A stretch of 16,017 nt of DNA from positions 1-16,017 of the forward strand of contig JAOZTL010000013.1 of the NCBI GenBank assembly GCA_029942205.1. Direction: 5' to 3'. Shown here in pieces: positions 1 to 7,081 of the stretch (its first letter is position 1; each line of letters opens with the position of its first letter). Under the pieces are notes generated by a model, which saw only the letters and a program-made list of their open reading frames with translations, was not told the origin of the DNA and made no database searches. The translations under genes and the position numbers were made by a program. Source of the DNA: Bacteroidales bacterium. GTDB taxonomy: Bacteria; Bacteroidota; Bacteroidia; Bacteroidales; JAOZTL01.

Positions 1-350
1 CATTTTTCTTTTTTATTAATTTCATAGAAAAAGAAAACTCGAAGCCAATATAGATTTATTTTCTTAAAAAAGGATGCATTATGAAGTGTTTTTTGCAAAA
101 AAAATGAAAAAAAGTTCATCAATAAAAAAAATATTGAAAATTATTAACTAAATTTAATTAAAAAAAAACAATGAACAATGAATCATTAATCTATTGTTTT
201 TGTGATCGTTATCACGATTATTGATGTTTAGAATTAATTTAAATTAGCCTATCTTGCTCTGTCTATGTTTTATAATACAATGTAAACATGAGAAAATTTT
301 ATAAATTTGGGCTTTGGAAAATAAAAAAATTAGCACTGATAAAATAGAAT
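1..350. other. AT-rich upstream region of the Mo-oxidoreductase operon
   Basis: No gene is visible here. The DNA is extremely A/T-rich, with homopolymeric A runs around 60-175. It contains the CRP/FNR-type palindrome listed separately and a weak candidate -7 element, TATGTTTT at 264-271 (one mismatch to TAnnTTTG), with no convincing -33 partner. The first three bases read ATG on the minus strand, so a divergent gene could begin just outside the window, but nothing here tests that. Confidence 0.6.
201..216. promoter_or_regulatory. CRP/FNR-superfamily operator-like palindrome
   Basis: TGTGATCGTTATCACG contains perfect GTGAT...ATCAC half-sites around a 4-base spacer, the same geometry as the CRP consensus TGTGA-N6-TCACA. 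Bacteroidota encode CRP/FNR-family regulators such as HcpR, whose reported sites have this TGTGA-N6-TCACA form and which act in anaerobic and nitrosative responses. The site is about 135 bp upstream of the Mo-oxidoreductase start. If the weak TATGTTTT at 264-271 is the -7 element, the palindrome centre falls roughly 70 bp before transcription start, a usual position for an activator. The identity of the regulator is inference. Confidence 0.55.
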
Positions 351-2594
351 ATGAAAACAACCAGAAGACAATTTATTAAAATTTCGTCTATTGGAGCAGG
401 ATCTTTAGCTGCGGTTTCTACGCCTGTCATGAATTTAGTTACAGGAATGTTTGGCGATGAAGCACCAATCGATGACACCAAGGCCGAACGCTTACCTAAC
501 TACTGTGAAGTTTGCTTTTGGAATTGTGCTGGCTGGGTCTATAAGAAGCCCAATGGCGACATTTGGAAAATCATAGGAAACGAAGATGACCCACATTCCA
601 ATGGACGTTTCTGCCCAAGAGGTACGGGTGGCGTAGGAATGTACACGGATAATGACCGCTTAAAGAAGCCTCTATTACGTGTCAAAGAAGAAGGTAAAGA
701 CGATACGTTTAAAGAAATCACGTGGGAAGAGGCTTACGAGATTGCTGCCAAACGCTTTACCGAAATTGGCGAAAAATATGGCTACGAAAGCCTTGCGCTT
801 TTCAAACATGGAAAAGGTGGTGCACATTTCGATCGTTTGTTCAAAGCATTTGGGTCAAAAAACTCCGCAGCTCCTGCTTATGCTCAATGTAAAGGTCCTA
901 GAGAAGAAGCATTCCAAGTTACATTTGGGCATGCTTTACACTCGCCAGAGCCATTAGACATACGAGACACCAAGTGTTTGGTATTGATCGGTTCGCACCT
1001 TGGTGAAAATATGCACAACGGGCAAGTACAAGAAATGTCGGATGCTATCGATAAAAATGCGGCAGTTATTACCGTTGATCCTCGATTTTCTACTGCTGCA
1101 AGCAAATCCAAATTCTGGTTACCTATTAAACCATCTACCGACATTGCTTTGTTGTTGGCTTGGATGAACGTTATTATAGAAGAGGAATTATACGATAAAA
1201 AATATGTTGAGAAATATACCTACGGATTTGAGCAACTGAAAGATCACGTGAAAAGTTTTACGCCTGAATGGGCTCACGGAATCACCACACTTGCGCCTGC
1301 ACTCATCAGAGATGCTGCACACGAAATGGCTGCTGCTGCACCTGCTGTAATTATACATCCAGGACGACACGTAACTTGGTATGGCGACGATACGCAACGC
1401 CTTAGAGCTGTTGCAATATTGAATGCATTGTTAGGATCATGGGGACGTAGAGGCGGGTTTTTTATCCCTACCAAAGCAAGCTTACCTAAATACCCTTGGC
1501 CGAAAGGTCCAAAACCAAAATGGACATGGAGAGACATCAAACCTGGAGTATATCCATTGGCTAGTTCTGGTGTTACTAACTTATTGCTTGATGCATCACT
1601 ACCTGATTGCAAAAGCAAAAATAAAATAAAAGGATGGATGGTTGCTGGTACAAATTTACCGCAAAGTATGCCCGACCGCAAACGTACCGAAGCTGCCATA
1701 CAGAACATCGATTTTCTTGTAGTGGTAGATACCATGCCATCAGACATTGTAAGCTATGCCGATTTGGTATTGCCTGAATCTACTTACTTGGAGCGTTATG
1801 ACGACATTCGTGTAGCACCTCACCGTGAGCCAAATATTGCTTTGCGTGTGCCTGCTATGGAGCCTCGTTTCGAATCACGCCCAGGATCAGAAATAGCCAA
1901 AGGGATTGCCGAAAAAATGGGATTAGGCAAATTTTTCCCATACAAAAATTACTCGGAAGTACTCGATTTCCAATTACAAAAAATGGGATCGTCTCTCGAT
2001 GAAATGATCCACTTAGGGGTGAAAAAACTAAAAAGAGAATACGATGATATTTTCTTCTTAGACGATGAAGATATTGAATTTCACACCAACACAGGAAAAA
2101 TTGAATTATACTCGACAGAGCTGGAATCATTAGGCTTCGATCCATTGCCTAAATACACAGAACACCGAAAAGCTGATCCATATTATTATCATTTAATTTA
2201 TGGACGTGCACCAATGCATACCTTTAGTCGCACTGCCAATAATCCACTTCTTACCGACTTGATGGACGAAAACAAAGTTTGGATTAATCCGAAAGTAGCA
2301 AAAGAATGGGGCATTGTAAATGATCAAAAAATATGGTTGCAGAATCAAGACGGTGTTATTTCTGACTTCCCAATCAAAGTAAGAGTTACCGAACGCATAC
2401 GTTGGGACTCGGTGTACATGGTACACGGATTTGGAGGTACGAATAAGAAAATGTCGTCTTACGGACGTGGAGCTAGCGATAGCCAAATGATAACGAACGT
2501 ACTAATAGATAAAGAAACAGGAAGTACAGGAATGAGAGGAAATTTTGTAACTTTCCTTATTGATGAACCAAAAAGAGAGGAACTTAAATCATGA
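351..2594 (+). CDS. Tat-exported molybdopterin oxidoreductase, PsrA/PhsA/SoeA-like catalytic subunit
   Basis: Catalytic subunit of a complex iron-sulfur molybdoenzyme, 747 residues, close to the usual PsrA size. The N-terminus MKTTRRQFIK is a twin-arginine signal with a hydrophobic stretch to about residue 30, so the protein should be exported folded to the periplasm. C52, C55, C59 and C88 (C-x2-C-x3-C-x28-C) fit the N-terminal [4Fe-4S] motif. C180 in AYAQCKGPRE is a plausible molybdenum ligand, by position. The dinucleotide-binding C-terminal domain spans roughly residues 610-735. The stop codon overlaps the next start (ATGA), showing translational coupling to the iron-sulfur subunit. With NrfD, YeeE and rhodanese neighbours, the substrate is probably a sulfur compound (polysulfide, thiosulfate, tetrathionate or sulfite). 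The sequence does not show whether it reduces or oxidises it, and family lookalikes include arsenate-type enzymes. Confidence 0.93.
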   Translation: MKTTRRQFIKISSIGAGSLAAVSTPVMNLVTGMFGDEAPIDDTKAERLPNYCEVCFWNCAGWVYKKPNGDIWKIIGNEDDPHSNGRFCPRGTGGVGMYTDNDRLKKPLLRVKEEGKDDTFKEITWEEAYEIAAKRFTEIGEKYGYESLALFKHGKGGAHFDRLFKAFGSKNSAAPAYAQCKGPREEAFQVTFGHALHSPEPLDIRDTKCLVLIGSHLGENMHNGQVQEMSDAIDKNAAVITVDPRFSTAASKSKFWLPIKPSTDIALLLAWMNVIIEEELYDKKYVEKYTYGFEQLKDHVKSFTPEWAHGITTLAPALIRDAAHEMAAAAPAVIIHPGRHVTWYGDDTQRLRAVAILNALLGSWGRRGGFFIPTKASLPKYPWPKGPKPKWTWRDIKPGVYPLASSGVTNLLLDASLPDCKSKNKIKGWMVAGTNLPQSMPDRKRTEAAIQNIDFLVVVDTMPSDIVSYADLVLPESTYLERYDDIRVAPHREPNIALRVPAMEPRFESRPGSEIAKGIAEKMGLGKFFPYKNYSEVLDFQLQKMGSSLDEMIHLGVKKLKREYDDIFFLDDEDIEFHTNTGKIELYSTELESLGFDPLPKYTEHRKADPYYYHLIYGRAPMHTFSRTANNPLLTDLMDENKVWINPKVAKEWGIVNDQKIWLQNQDGVISDFPIKVRVTERIRWDSVYMVHGFGGTNKKMSSYGRGASDSQMITNVLIDKETGSTGMRGNFVTFLIDEPKREELKS

Positions 2595-3124
2595 GATACG
2601 GCATGGCAATAGACACAAAGAAATGTGTCGGATGTAGCGATTGTGTAGTAGCCTGTCAAACAGAAAATAATGTCCCTGTTGGCTATGCGCGAGATTGGAT
2701 TGTTGAACGCATAGATGGCGTATATCCAAACTTAGAATTGGAAATAAGAACCGAAAGATGCAATCATTGCGATAATACACCTTGTGTGCGAACTTGCCCT
2801 ACGGGTGCGAGTCATCTCATCGAAGGAGGAATTGTAAAAGTAACACACGAAGAATGTATCGGATGTGGTGCTTGTATTGAGTCATGTCCTTACGATGCAC
2901 GTTACTTTCATCCAGACGGATGGGTAGACAAATGTACGTTCTGCGATCACCGAGTACACAATGGACAAGATCCTGCGTGCGTATCGGTTTGCCCAACAAA
3001 GTGCATGTATTTTGGAGATTTAGACGATCCGAATAGTGAAGTTTCTAAGCAAGTAGCTTCTCGCAAATGGAAAGTATTAGCTCCTGAAGCAGGAACGAGC
3101 CCTCAGATATTTTATATGTCTTAG
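2591..3124 (+). CDS. Four-cluster ferredoxin-like electron-transfer subunit (PsrB/PhsB type)
   Basis: Electron-transfer subunit, 177 residues, linking the Mo subunit to the membrane subunit. Four cysteine groups are visible: C12/C15/C18/C22, C57/C60/C65/C69, C89/C92/C95/C99 and C115/C118/C130/C134. The pattern matches the PsrB/DmsB/NrfC family, in which cysteines are exchanged between motifs to bind four cubane clusters. An extra C138 follows the last motif. There is no signal peptide, as expected for a subunit that is co-exported with its Tat-bearing partner. The start codon overlaps the upstream stop by 4 bp. A 103-bp gap with two perfect hairpins separates it from the NrfD-like gene. Confidence 0.95.
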   Translation: MRYGMAIDTKKCVGCSDCVVACQTENNVPVGYARDWIVERIDGVYPNLELEIRTERCNHCDNTPCVRTCPTGASHLIEGGIVKVTHEECIGCGACIESCPYDARYFHPDGWVDKCTFCDHRVHNGQDPACVSVCPTKCMYFGDLDDPNSEVSKQVASRKWKVLAPEAGTSPQIFYMS

Positions 3125-3169
3125 ACTTGATCGTTCACTTTTATTCATTATTTTTTGAAGATAAAAAAA

Positions 3170-3203
3170 CAGACGAAGTCTGAAAACGACCTTTAATAAG
3201 GTC
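3170..3203 (+). repeat. Tandem hairpins between the Fe-S and NrfD-like genes
   Basis: Two perfect stem-loops lie back to back: CAGAC-GAA-GTCTG at 3170-3182 and GACCTT-TAAT-AAGGTC at 3188-3203. They sit inside the only long gap (103 bp) between the three core oxidoreductase genes. No T-run follows, so they are not a classic intrinsic terminator. An mRNA processing or attenuation site that tunes subunit ratios is possible. The AGGTC/GACCT core resembles the hairpins found after later stop codons. Confidence 0.55.
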
Positions 3204-3227
3204 TAAACTTAAAAATACTTATTAATT

Positions 3228-4241
3228 ATGTATGAAGAATTAATCACCAGTGGCCGGATGAATATAAATATAGATCCGGTATTGCATGTGTGGCACTGGC
3301 AAATTCCGCTTTATCTATTTTTAGGCGGATTAGCCGCAGGAATATTATTTTTTGCTGCATTAAATGTAATTAATGGAAACGAAAATAAATATTCGACCGC
3401 AGTGAAAACAGCACCAATACTTGTTCCAGCAGCAATCGTATTGGGACTAATTGCACTAATGCTCGATTTGAAGCACCCCGTATATGCTTGGCAATTGTAC
3501 ATGACGATTCGTTTCGATTCGCCTATGTCGTGGGGCGCATGGACACTTATGGCAATAACGCCTCTTTCTATTATTTGGATTGCTATTTATATTAAAGAAC
3601 TCATGCCCAAAATTGATTTGGAGGACGGATTTATTGGAAAAACACTCAAGCTGATCTTGAAACAAACTAATGGAGAAGTTAATTGGGATTGGAAATATAA
3701 ATTCTTGTCAGACTTTGAAAAATATGCCTATAAACAACGAAAAGGTTTAGCATGGATAGTCCTTGTATTAGCCACTATTCTTGGAGTATACACGGGTATA
3801 TTACTCTCTGCATTTAATGCACGTCCATTATGGAATACATCGATATTAGGTCCGCTGTTTTTAGTATCAGGATTATCTACAGGAGCAGCCACCATTATGT
3901 GGATGTCCGACAATCATGCAGAAAAACTACTATTCAGTAAAATAGACGTTGCTTTAATTATTGTAGAATTATTCTTTATCATACACTTATTTATGGGATT
4001 TTTGGCAGGACCAACCGTACAGATCGATTCTGCACAATTATTCTTTGGCGGAGAATTTACGGTAGCATTTTGGGGATTTTTAGTTATTATAGGCTTAATA
4101 TTCCCTTTGATATTGGAAGTTTTAGAGTTAAGAGGCTTTCATATTCCGATAGCCGTACCAGCGGTATTGATACTTTTTGGTGGCGTGCTTTTCCGTTTCA
4201 TTATGGTCGAAGCAGGACAAATAACTCGTTATCTTTATTAA
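3228..4241 (+). CDS. NrfD/PsrC-family quinone-reactive membrane subunit
   Basis: Integral membrane subunit, 337 residues, expected to exchange electrons with menaquinone and anchor the Mo and Fe-S subunits. Eight hydrophobic segments are visible, near residues 24-46, 60-80, 98-122, 175-196, 205-225, 240-262, 275-300 and 305-330, matching PsrC topology. A charged loop at about 125-170 separates segments 3 and 4. The opening motif HVWHWQIPLYLFLGGLAAG is typical of NrfD/PsrC proteins (W-x-x-x-x-x-x-F-x-G-G). There is no heme-ligand pattern as in NarI-type anchors. The gene ends 15 bp before the first YeeE-like gene, so the complex and the transport genes are probably co-transcribed. Confidence 0.93.
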   Translation: MYEELITSGRMNINIDPVLHVWHWQIPLYLFLGGLAAGILFFAALNVINGNENKYSTAVKTAPILVPAAIVLGLIALMLDLKHPVYAWQLYMTIRFDSPMSWGAWTLMAITPLSIIWIAIYIKELMPKIDLEDGFIGKTLKLILKQTNGEVNWDWKYKFLSDFEKYAYKQRKGLAWIVLVLATILGVYTGILLSAFNARPLWNTSILGPLFLVSGLSTGAATIMWMSDNHAEKLLFSKIDVALIIVELFFIIHLFMGFLAGPTVQIDSAQLFFGGEFTVAFWGFLVIIGLIFPLILEVLELRGFHIPIAVPAVLILFGGVLFRFIMVEAGQITRYLY

Positions 4242-4256
4242 AAACAGTATAATAAA

Positions 4257-4772
4257 ATGGAAACAACAAAAAAGAAATATATGAATCCTTACCTAGCAGG
4301 CTTTTTGCTAGGTTTGGTAATATTAGCATCGTTTTTCTTGTCGGGACAAGGTCTTGGTGCAAGTGGTGCTCCGAAACGATTGATTGTAGCAGCGGTACAT
4401 GCTATAGCTCCTGCTTTTACTGAAAATCAAGGCTTCTTTGCACATTATTTAGCAAATGGTAATCCATTAAACAATTGGCTTGTTTTTATGGTTTTAGGAA
4501 TTGTTGTAGGAGGATTTTTCTCTGGTGCAATTGGCGGGCGGTTGAAATTAAAAATCGATCATTCTCCAAAAATAACTTCCTCTTCACGCTTATGGATGGC
4601 AGGTATTGGTGGTGCAATTTTCGGATTAGGATCGGCATTCGGACGTGGGTGTACTAGTGGTGCAGCCCTTTCGGCTATGTCAAGTTTCTCGCTTTCGGGA
4701 TACATTACAGTTATTGTTATTTTCGGAACAGGTTTTCTTGTTGCTGGATTATTTAAGAAATTTTGGATTTAA
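4257..4772 (+). CDS. YeeE/YedE-family sulfur-compound transport protein, N-terminal-half type
   Basis: Small membrane protein of 171 residues with about four hydrophobic segments, near 11-30, 73-95, 113-130 and 147-165. The motif FGRGCTSG around C132 is the conserved cysteine signature of YeeE/YedE (DUF395). In the thiosulfate importer YeeE/TsuA, conserved cysteines line the channel and pass thiosulfate by transient hydrogen bonding. Full-length YeeE is about 350 residues; this protein and the next (198 residues, 12-bp gap) together equal one such protein, so they are likely the two halves of a split channel. The cargo (thiosulfate, sulfide or sulfane sulfur) cannot be read from sequence. Its place between the Mo complex and the rhodaneses supports a sulfur cargo. 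Confidence 0.9.
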   Translation: METTKKKYMNPYLAGFLLGLVILASFFLSGQGLGASGAPKRLIVAAVHAIAPAFTENQGFFAHYLANGNPLNNWLVFMVLGIVVGGFFSGAIGGRLKLKIDHSPKITSSSRLWMAGIGGAIFGLGSAFGRGCTSGAALSAMSSFSLSGYITVIVIFGTGFLVAGLFKKFWI

Positions 4773-4784
4773 AAATATAAAAAT

Positions 4785-5381
4785 ATGGGACCTTTAATTA
4801 AATTAGGTGCAATAGATGCAGGATGGGAACTCTTGATTGCATTATTGATAGGGATCGCATTCGGATTTGTGTTAGAACAAGCAGGCTTTTCTTCTTCACG
4901 AAAGTTAGTCGGGCTGTTTTATGGATACGATTTTGTTGTGCTCAAAGTCTTTTTCACAGGAGCAATAGTGGCAGCAATCGGGCTGGTATTCTTTAATTAT
5001 TTTGGATGGATTAATTTAGATAGAATATTTGTCAATCCAACTTATTTATGGCCAACACTTGTCGGAAGCGCATTAATGGGGCTTGGCTTTGTTGTGGGTG
5101 GATTCTGTCCTGGAACAAGCGCATGTGCTGCGGCTATCGGCAAAATAGACGCAATGGTATTTCTTGGTGGTATCTTTATCGGAATAATGATTTTCGCTTT
5201 CGGGTATCCGCTGTTTGAAGAGTTTTACAAATCAGGCGCACAAGGTAGAGTACTTGTACACGAATACTTAGGTATATCCAGAGGCTTATTCTTGTTTATT
5301 CTTACAACAGTGGCTTTGGGGATATTCTGGCTGTCTGTTGGTGTTCAAAGAAAAAATCATCATAAAAACTTAAAATACTAA
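4785..5381 (+). CDS. YeeE/YedE-family sulfur-compound transport protein, C-terminal-half type
   Basis: Membrane protein of 198 residues with about five hydrophobic segments. It starts with the family motif FGFVLEQAGFSSSRKLVG (residues 27-43), then GGFCPGTSAC with C108 and C114. C108 is in the position of the family's conserved FCPGT cysteine, while C114 is an extra nearby thiol. It is probably the partner half of the preceding 171-residue protein. The ATG follows an A-rich leader 12 bp after the previous stop. The gene ends only 5 bp before the first rhodanese-fold gene, so transport and sulfur-handling genes share one transcript. Confidence 0.92.
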   Translation: MGPLIKLGAIDAGWELLIALLIGIAFGFVLEQAGFSSSRKLVGLFYGYDFVVLKVFFTGAIVAAIGLVFFNYFGWINLDRIFVNPTYLWPTLVGSALMGLGFVVGGFCPGTSACAAAIGKIDAMVFLGGIFIGIMIFAFGYPLFEEFYKSGAQGRVLVHEYLGISRGLFLFILTTVALGIFWLSVGVQRKNHHKNLKY

Positions 5382-5386
5382 TATCG

Positions 5387-6034
5387 ATGGAAGAAAAAAT
5401 AATTAAACAAAGGAAAAAAAGATATGTTTTCCTAACAGTCTTGCTTTTAGCTATTGTGTTTATCACCATCTTTATTCCTGAAAAACAAAATAGAGAACAG
5501 ATTGAGCCAGAAGAATTGTTGGCAGAATTAAAAGACGAAACTCGCTTTTTTACAACTGACGAAATTGCCGAGAAAATAATCATGGAAGATCCTTCTTTAC
5601 AATTGATTGATGTACGCTCGCCAGAAGAATTTGAGCAATACGGGCTACCTGGAGCAATTAATATTCCTATAGAAAATATTTTGGATACTGAATGGACAGA
5701 ATCCTTAAACCAAGATATAAAAACGAATGTATTCTATTCTAACGGAACAATTTATTCGAGTCAAGCATGGCTTATTATTCGCCGATTGAATTATAAAAAT
5801 TCGTATGTTCTCAAAGGAGGTTTGAACGAATGGTTTTCGACTATCATTATGCCAAAAGCCCCTTCTAGCGTAGAGGATGACCATGCAATGGACGTGTATC
5901 AATTCAGAAAAGGTGCAAGCCTGTTTTTTGGAGGTGCAAAAGGTGCGGTATCGGATGATACGAATGAAACACCAAAGCAAGTAGCACCTGTTAAGAAAAA
6001 AGCAAATCATGAAGAAGAAGAAGGTGGCTGCTAA
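5387..6034 (+). CDS. Membrane-anchored degenerate rhodanese with C-terminal EEEEGGC tail
   Basis: 215 residues. A basic N-terminus and hydrophobic segment at about 13-30 suggest a signal anchor with the rest in the periplasm. A rhodanese-like domain spans about 55-152, with IDVRSPEEFEQYGLPGAINIP and VLKGGLNEW motifs. At the active-site loop the catalytic Cys is Ser118 (VFYSNGT), so ordinary sulfurtransferase chemistry is not expected. A linker leads to the tail APVKKKANHEEEEGGC. The terminal C215 is the only cysteine in the protein. The same tail closes the next two rhodanese-fold proteins. The gene is the last of the tightly packed run, 5 bp after the YeeE-like gene. Its role is unproven. 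A scaffold presenting the GGC tail as a sulfur carrier is my inference. Confidence 0.88.
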   Translation: MEEKIIKQRKKRYVFLTVLLLAIVFITIFIPEKQNREQIEPEELLAELKDETRFFTTDEIAEKIIMEDPSLQLIDVRSPEEFEQYGLPGAINIPIENILDTEWTESLNQDIKTNVFYSNGTIYSSQAWLIIRRLNYKNSYVLKGGLNEWFSTIIMPKAPSSVEDDHAMDVYQFRKGASLFFGGAKGAVSDDTNETPKQVAPVKKKANHEEEEGGC

Positions 6035-6261
6035 AGACAAATAAGCACTTTGTGCTAGTTTATGTTGCTTACACACTACGATGATGATTGTAGATTTATG
6101 ATTGACTAAGACCTGATTTTTAAGAACGAAGTTAAAATTATTTATTTATTTTTAATTATGTATCTTGCTGAATCGTCGGGATTTACATAATTGCGTATGC
6201 AACATCAAAAAGAGGCTTATTTTTAAAAAAAGAACAGATTAATCATTAAAAAAAAGAAAAC
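6035..6261. repeat. Intergenic palindromic element, copy 1 (both arms)
   Basis: This 227-bp gap has hairpin AGCAC-TTT-GTGCT at 6044-6056, ten bases after the stop, followed by the arm TTTATGTTGCTTACACAC. The inverted arm is at 6178-6216. By hand alignment, its reverse complement matches 6925-6964, on the far side of the next gene, at about 32 of 40 positions. The hairpin has the same 5-bp stem and TTT loop as the copy at 6916 but a different stem sequence, which supports selection on pairing. The middle of the gap is featureless AT-rich DNA. Confidence 0.6.
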
Positions 6262-6918
6262 ATGTCGCAAGATTATATAGAATATAAACAGTTATCAGCA
6301 AAACTTCCGACGGCTGCTATTATTTTTGTAGCCATTATTATTTTGGGTTTTGTTTTTATGAAACACCCAAATTATGAGTACCGTTTGAGTATAGAAGAAA
6401 CGCTCGAAGAAGTGATTAAGCTTGAAGACGCAATGGGACCAGACCAAATCGTGTCTATTTATTTGAATAATGACTCATTGTATCGCTTTATCGATCTTCG
6501 TACACCTTTTGAATTTGCAAAAGATCATATCGAAGGAGCAATAAATATTCCTGATAATAATTTATTAGCCGAAGAATATAAAGAAATCTTAAACCAAGAC
6601 GATCGTATCAATATTCTGTATCACGAAGATCACATCAAAGCGTGTGGCCCGTGGATGATATTGATGCAATTGGGGTACAAAAACAACAAGGTGCTAAAAG
6701 GCGGGTTTGTATATTTCAAAGCTCATTTGGTTGATGAATTTTCGCCACTTAGCGGAAAATATAAAAATGAGCAAGCATTGTTTGATTATGCTGAAGTAAT
6801 TAAAGTAACTAAAGGCATTCAGCTTTCAGGATCGGCAACGAACGATACCGAAACAAAAACAGTTACACCTGTTGTGAAGAAAAAAGCTAAGGCTGAGGAA
6901 GAAGAAGGTGGATGTTAG
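6262..6918 (+). CDS. Membrane-anchored degenerate rhodanese with C-terminal EEEEGGC tail (second copy)
   Basis: 218 residues with the same layout as the preceding rhodanese-fold protein: one hydrophobic segment (about 15-33), a rhodanese-like domain (about 57-152, with FIDLRTPFEFAKDHIEGAINIP and VLKGGFVYF) and a linker to the tail PVVKKKAKAEEEEGGC. His121 replaces the catalytic cysteine (ILYHEDH). A different cysteine, C128, lies seven residues further on. The only other cysteine is the terminal C218. The body has diverged strongly from the first copy, while the tail is nearly identical but encoded with different synonymous codons. The gene lies between inverted copies of the intergenic arm (6178-6216 and 6925-6964). 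A structural or carrier role is likelier than catalysis. Confidence 0.87.
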   Translation: MSQDYIEYKQLSAKLPTAAIIFVAIIILGFVFMKHPNYEYRLSIEETLEEVIKLEDAMGPDQIVSIYLNNDSLYRFIDLRTPFEFAKDHIEGAINIPDNNLLAEEYKEILNQDDRINILYHEDHIKACGPWMILMQLGYKNNKVLKGGFVYFKAHLVDEFSPLSGKYKNEQALFDYAEVIKVTKGIQLSGSATNDTETKTVTPVVKKKAKAEEEEGGC

Positions 6919-7034
6919 GTCTTTGACCTAATTTTGATGTTACTTACGCAATTCTGTAAATTCCAAAAAAATAGTGAAGTCAGGAATTGTAAATGTCCGA
7001 TTAATTTTGTTATCTCATTTACTTGAGACCTTAC
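6916..7034. repeat. Intergenic palindromic element, copy 2
   Basis: Hairpin TAGGTC-TTT-GACCTA (6916-6930) is a perfect 6-bp stem that contains the TAG stop codon of the upstream gene. It is followed by the arm ATTTTGATGTTACTTACGCA (6931-6950). A fragment AGACCTTA at 7026-7033 marks a degraded right side. The sequence TAATTTTG at 7002-7009 fits a Bacteroidota -7 element but has no TTTG at the right distance, so I do not call a promoter. Confidence 0.6.
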
Positions 7035-7081
7035 TTATTAAAGAATAAATTAGATTTCAACAACTTACAATATTTAAATAG

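Noticed and set aside
1..3. Minus-strand ATG as the start of a divergent gene
   Set aside because: Only three bases are visible and nothing can be tested within the window.
1274..1747. 157-codon open frame on the minus strand inside the Mo-oxidoreductase gene
   Set aside because: It lies opposite a well-supported coding region and its translation shows no recognisable domain. It is a shadow frame, as are the other minus-strand frames over genes.
7002..7009. TAATTTTG as a -7 promoter element before the double-rhodanese gene
   Set aside because: No TTG/TTTG lies at 17-23 bases upstream, and such A/T strings arise by chance in this DNA.
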